Of a stretch of DNA of 7,804 bases, positions 6,424 to 7,804 are shown piece after piece. Position numbers and translations under genes: made by a program. The notes under the pieces are model-generated. The model was not told the origin of the DNA. It worked only from the letters and a program-made list of their open reading frames with translations, and did no database searches. Origin of the DNA: Clostridia bacterium (GTDB taxonomy: Bacteria; Bacillota; Clostridia; Christensenellales; Aristaeellaceae); the NCBI GenBank assembly GCA_009776385.1, contig WRFT01000084.1, positions 1-7,804 on the forward strand, in the 5' to 3' direction. Position 1 is the stretch's first letter. Every line of letters starts with the position of its first letter.

Positions 6424-7515
6424 TCAGCCGTCGCGCCGCATATTTCCGTAGACGCGCGCGTTGCGGTTCAGGTAACTGTCTAAATTACTGCGCAACACAA
6501 CATGGGTATCCAAATAAAGATAGGCGCGCTCCGGCGTCCAGTTTTCGATGATATGCCGTGCCAGCAGCCGCGCGGCTTGATAACCTTGATCAAACGGTTC
6601 CTGATATAAAAGCGCGTCGCACCAGCCTTCACGCAGAGCATCGGCTGTCTGACGGGTCACATCGTAGCCTACAATATGGATGTCCCGCCGCCCAAGCTCC
6701 TTCAGGGCATTTATCGCCCCCACCGTGCCGGAATGGCCGACGCAAAATACGCCGCGAATGTCGGGTGTTTGCGTCAGCAGGTTCTTAAGGCCATCCGCGG
6801 CAAGCATCGGGTCGCTGCGGCACTCGATGCAGGGAATGACCCGCAGTGTTGACGCGCTTAACTGAAGATACTCAAAAAACCCGCTGAACCGCTCCAGAAA
6901 CGGCATGCTTTGCGCGAAGTTTCCAATGACGGTAACGCTGCCTTCCCCGCGCAGTATCATATCTAAGATTTCACCGCCCAGCCTGCCGGACTCCCTCGAA
7001 TGGTTGCCGATATAAAATAAGCGTTTGCTTTCGGGCGCGTCGGTGTTAAAAGTGATAACCGGTATGCCCGCACCGGCGATACGGTCGAAATGGCGTGTTT
7101 CAAAACTGCCGGCGGCGTTGACAGCAAAGCCGTCAAACGATTGAAGGTCAAGCGCCGCTAAGCACGTGTCCGCGCCGGTTGCATCCTGCGGGCTGTAGCG
7201 TATTTTTTCCAGCATGATGCCGAAGTCATGCAGCTCCTCGGCGGCCATGTTGATACCGGCGTCAATATCGTAGTAGAAATCCGTCGGCCTGTCCGGGTAT
7301 AACATGCCGATTTTAACGACCCTTTTGCGCGAAAGCGCGCTGGCAAGCCGGTTAGGCTTGTAACCTAAGGTTTTGGCGACGGACAGCACCAACTGTTTGC
7401 TTTCTTCGTTAATGCCGGCGCGGTTGTTCAGCGCTCTGTCAACAGTGCCCACCGATACGCCGGCCTTTTGGGCTATCATCTTTAAGGTAATCCGGGTATG
7501 CGGCTTGATTGGCAT
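6424..7515 (-). CDS. LacI-family transcriptional regulator with sugar-binding (RbsB-like) domain
   Basis: 363 residues from the chosen ATG at 7515, the usual length for the family. Residues 9-30 form the LacI helix-turn-helix (ITLKMIAQKAGVSVGTVDRALN), residues about 54-65 the hinge helix that enters the minor groove (PNRLASALSRKR), and 67 onward a periplasmic-binding-type effector domain (VVKIGMLYPD, FDGFAVNAAG, GIPVITFNTDAP, GVFCVGHSGTVGAINAL, DIHIVGYDV, QEPFDQGYQAARLL). The recognition helix reads SVGTVDRA, with D where many members have S (TVSR), a variant seen in ribose/inositol/xylose-type regulators. The start is supported by AAAGGA (7527-7532), 11 bases upstream; earlier in-frame codons (ATG at 7527, TTG at 7566) are either too close to this site or unsupported. 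It is divergent from a sugar ABC transporter ATPase gene and most likely represses it, released by the imported sugar. Confidence 0.93.
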   Translation of the reverse strand: MPIKPHTRITLKMIAQKAGVSVGTVDRALNNRAGINEESKQLVLSVAKTLGYKPNRLASALSRKRVVKIGMLYPDRPTDFYYDIDAGINMAAEELHDFGIMLEKIRYSPQDATGADTCLAALDLQSFDGFAVNAAGSFETRHFDRIAGAGIPVITFNTDAPESKRLFYIGNHSRESGRLGGEILDMILRGEGSVTVIGNFAQSMPFLERFSGFFEYLQLSASTLRVIPCIECRSDPMLAADGLKNLLTQTPDIRGVFCVGHSGTVGAINALKELGRRDIHIVGYDVTRQTADALREGWCDALLYQEPFDQGYQAARLLARHIIENWTPERAYLYLDTHVVLRSNLDSYLNRNARVYGNMRRDG

Positions 7516-7572
7516 TGCCTCGTACATCCTTTCATCATCATGGAAAAACTTTATATACAGATACAATAACAG

Positions 7573-7578
7573 ATAATA
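7573..7578 (-). promoter_or_regulatory. Possible -10 box of the LacI-family gene
   Basis: On the minus strand TATTAT (five of six matches to TATAAT) lies about 58 bases before the regulator's ATG. There is no acceptable -35 at 16-18 bases (AATATA at 17), so this is only a tentative assignment; the AT-rich region 7555-7606 offers several weaker alternatives. Confidence 0.25.
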
Positions 7579-7600
7579 CCGTGTTTGTATAGTGTTATAT

Positions 7601-7616
7601 TGTGTACGTTAACGTT
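7601..7616. promoter_or_regulatory. Secondary operator-like site (ACGTTAACGT palindrome)
   Basis: ACGTTAACGT at 7606-7615 is a perfect 10-base palindrome. It shares CGTTAACGT (7607-7615) with the primary operator (7701-7709). Read with the CG at 7607-7608 as centre, the right half TTAACG equals the primary operator's inverted left half while the left half (TGTGTA) is poor; in this register the two sites are exactly 100 bases apart, in the other 94 bases. That register also matches 11 of 14 positions of the CcpA cre consensus. It lies upstream of both divergent genes and could serve looping, autoregulation or catabolite control. Confidence 0.4.
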
Positions 7617-7659
7617 CCTCATTTTCCTTGATATTGCCCATAAACAAGCGGATATTCTC

Positions 7660-7688
7660 TTGACTATTTCGGGATGGCATATTATAAT
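7660..7688 (+). promoter_or_regulatory. Strong sigma-A promoter of the sugar ABC transporter operon
   Basis: TTGACT (7660-7665, five of six) and a perfect TATAAT (7683-7688) are separated by exactly 17 bases. Transcription should begin near 7695, leaving a leader of about 60-85 bases before the ATPase start. The start point sits immediately before the palindromic operator at 7700-7715. Confidence 0.8.
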
Positions 7689-7699
7689 TCCACAAACAG

Positions 7700-7715
7700 C
7701 CGTTAACGTAAACGG
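7700..7715. promoter_or_regulatory. LacI-type operator at the transport operon start site
   Basis: CCGTTAACGTAAACGG is a 16-base palindrome with one mismatched pair (A/A at the sixth position from each end) and a central CG at 7707-7708, the layout expected for LacI/GalR-family operators. It begins about 12 bases after the TATAAT box, covering roughly +5 to +20, where a bound repressor would block initiation. The adjacent divergent LacI-family regulator is the obvious ligand. Half-sites read T(T/A)AACG. Confidence 0.75.
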
Positions 7716-7756
7716 TACATTGGGACAAAGACTGTCTTAAGAGCGGGGTGTGTCAC

Positions 7757-7804
7757 TTGTCGGCGGAGCTCTTTCGTATGGAAGGGATCAGCAAAAGCTT
7801 CCCG
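7757..7804 (+). CDS. Sugar ABC transporter ATP-binding protein (N-terminal end only)
   Basis: The last 16 codons of the window, from TTG at 7757, read (M)SAELFRMEGISKSFP and continue off the edge. ELFRMEGISKSFP is the typical first strand of RbsA/XylG/MglA-type sugar ATPases (usually followed by G-V-K-A-L), which energise pentose/hexose importers from the cytoplasmic face. Two starts are possible: TTG at 7757 with GGGGTG seven bases upstream, or ATG at 7778 with GGCGGAG (7762-7768) nine bases upstream; most relatives have several residues before the strand, which mildly favours the TTG. Walker motifs lie outside the window, so the call rests on a short but characteristic segment plus its LacI-controlled promoter context. 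Confidence 0.65.
   Translation, partial: MSAELFRMEGISKSFP

Noticed and set aside
7516..7566. Upstream starts of the LacI-family gene (TTG at 7566, ATG at 7527)
   Set aside because: The TTG has no ribosome binding site, and the 7527 ATG directly abuts the AAAGGA that correctly serves the ATG at 7515; the helix-turn-helix falls at the usual position from 7515.
1..7804. tRNA/rRNA genes, CRISPR arrays, transposases, attachment sites, riboswitches
   Set aside because: No cloverleaf, spaced repeats, recombinase motifs or recognisable aptamer were seen on either strand; nearly the whole window is protein-coding.

Overview
The window (7,804 bases, roughly half GC) looks like chromosomal DNA from a Gram-positive anaerobe of the Firmicutes, probably a clostridial or Oscillospiraceae-like lineage. 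This rests on strong AGGAGG-type ribosome binding sites, a lipoprotein signal peptide, and the pairing of a TelA-family gene with an XpaC-like membrane gene. The assignment is an inference from style and gene content, not from a marker gene.

Layout, left to right: (1) the first ~137 codons of an NADH:flavin oxidoreductase (Old Yellow Enzyme family) on the minus strand, running off the left edge; (2) a short divergent promoter region; (3) a complete Gfo/Idh/MocA-type sugar or polyol dehydrogenase on the plus strand (597-1649); (4) a tight plus-strand four-gene run (1713-6403): a two-TM helical membrane protein in the XpaC position, an anchored extracytoplasmic protein joining a solute-binding domain to a VWA domain with a full MIDAS motif, a TelA-family protein, and a PotD-like solute-binding lipoprotein with no transporter genes beside it; (5) a convergent LacI-family regulator on the minus strand (6424-7515); (6) a divergent regulatory region holding a near-consensus sigma-A promoter with a palindromic operator at its start site; (7) the first codons of a sugar ABC transporter ATPase at the right edge.

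The outer genes (flavin oxidoreductase, Gfo/Idh/MocA dehydrogenase, LacI regulator, ABC sugar importer) read as a carbohydrate or polyol uptake and oxidation locus, with the LacI protein most likely repressing the transporter operon at the 7700-7715 palindrome. The inner four-gene operon is different and is the most interesting part. It puts two solute-binding modules outside the cell, a VWA metal-dependent adhesion domain fused to one of them, a membrane helical protein, and a cytoplasmic TelA coiled-coil protein into one transcription unit with its own extended -10 promoter. TelA and XpaC families are known from tellurite/stress ('Ter'-type) neighbourhoods, but their biochemical role is poorly defined. 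The whole could be an envelope sensing or stress-response complex that detects small extracellular ligands. That function is an inference; no catalytic enzyme is visible in the operon.
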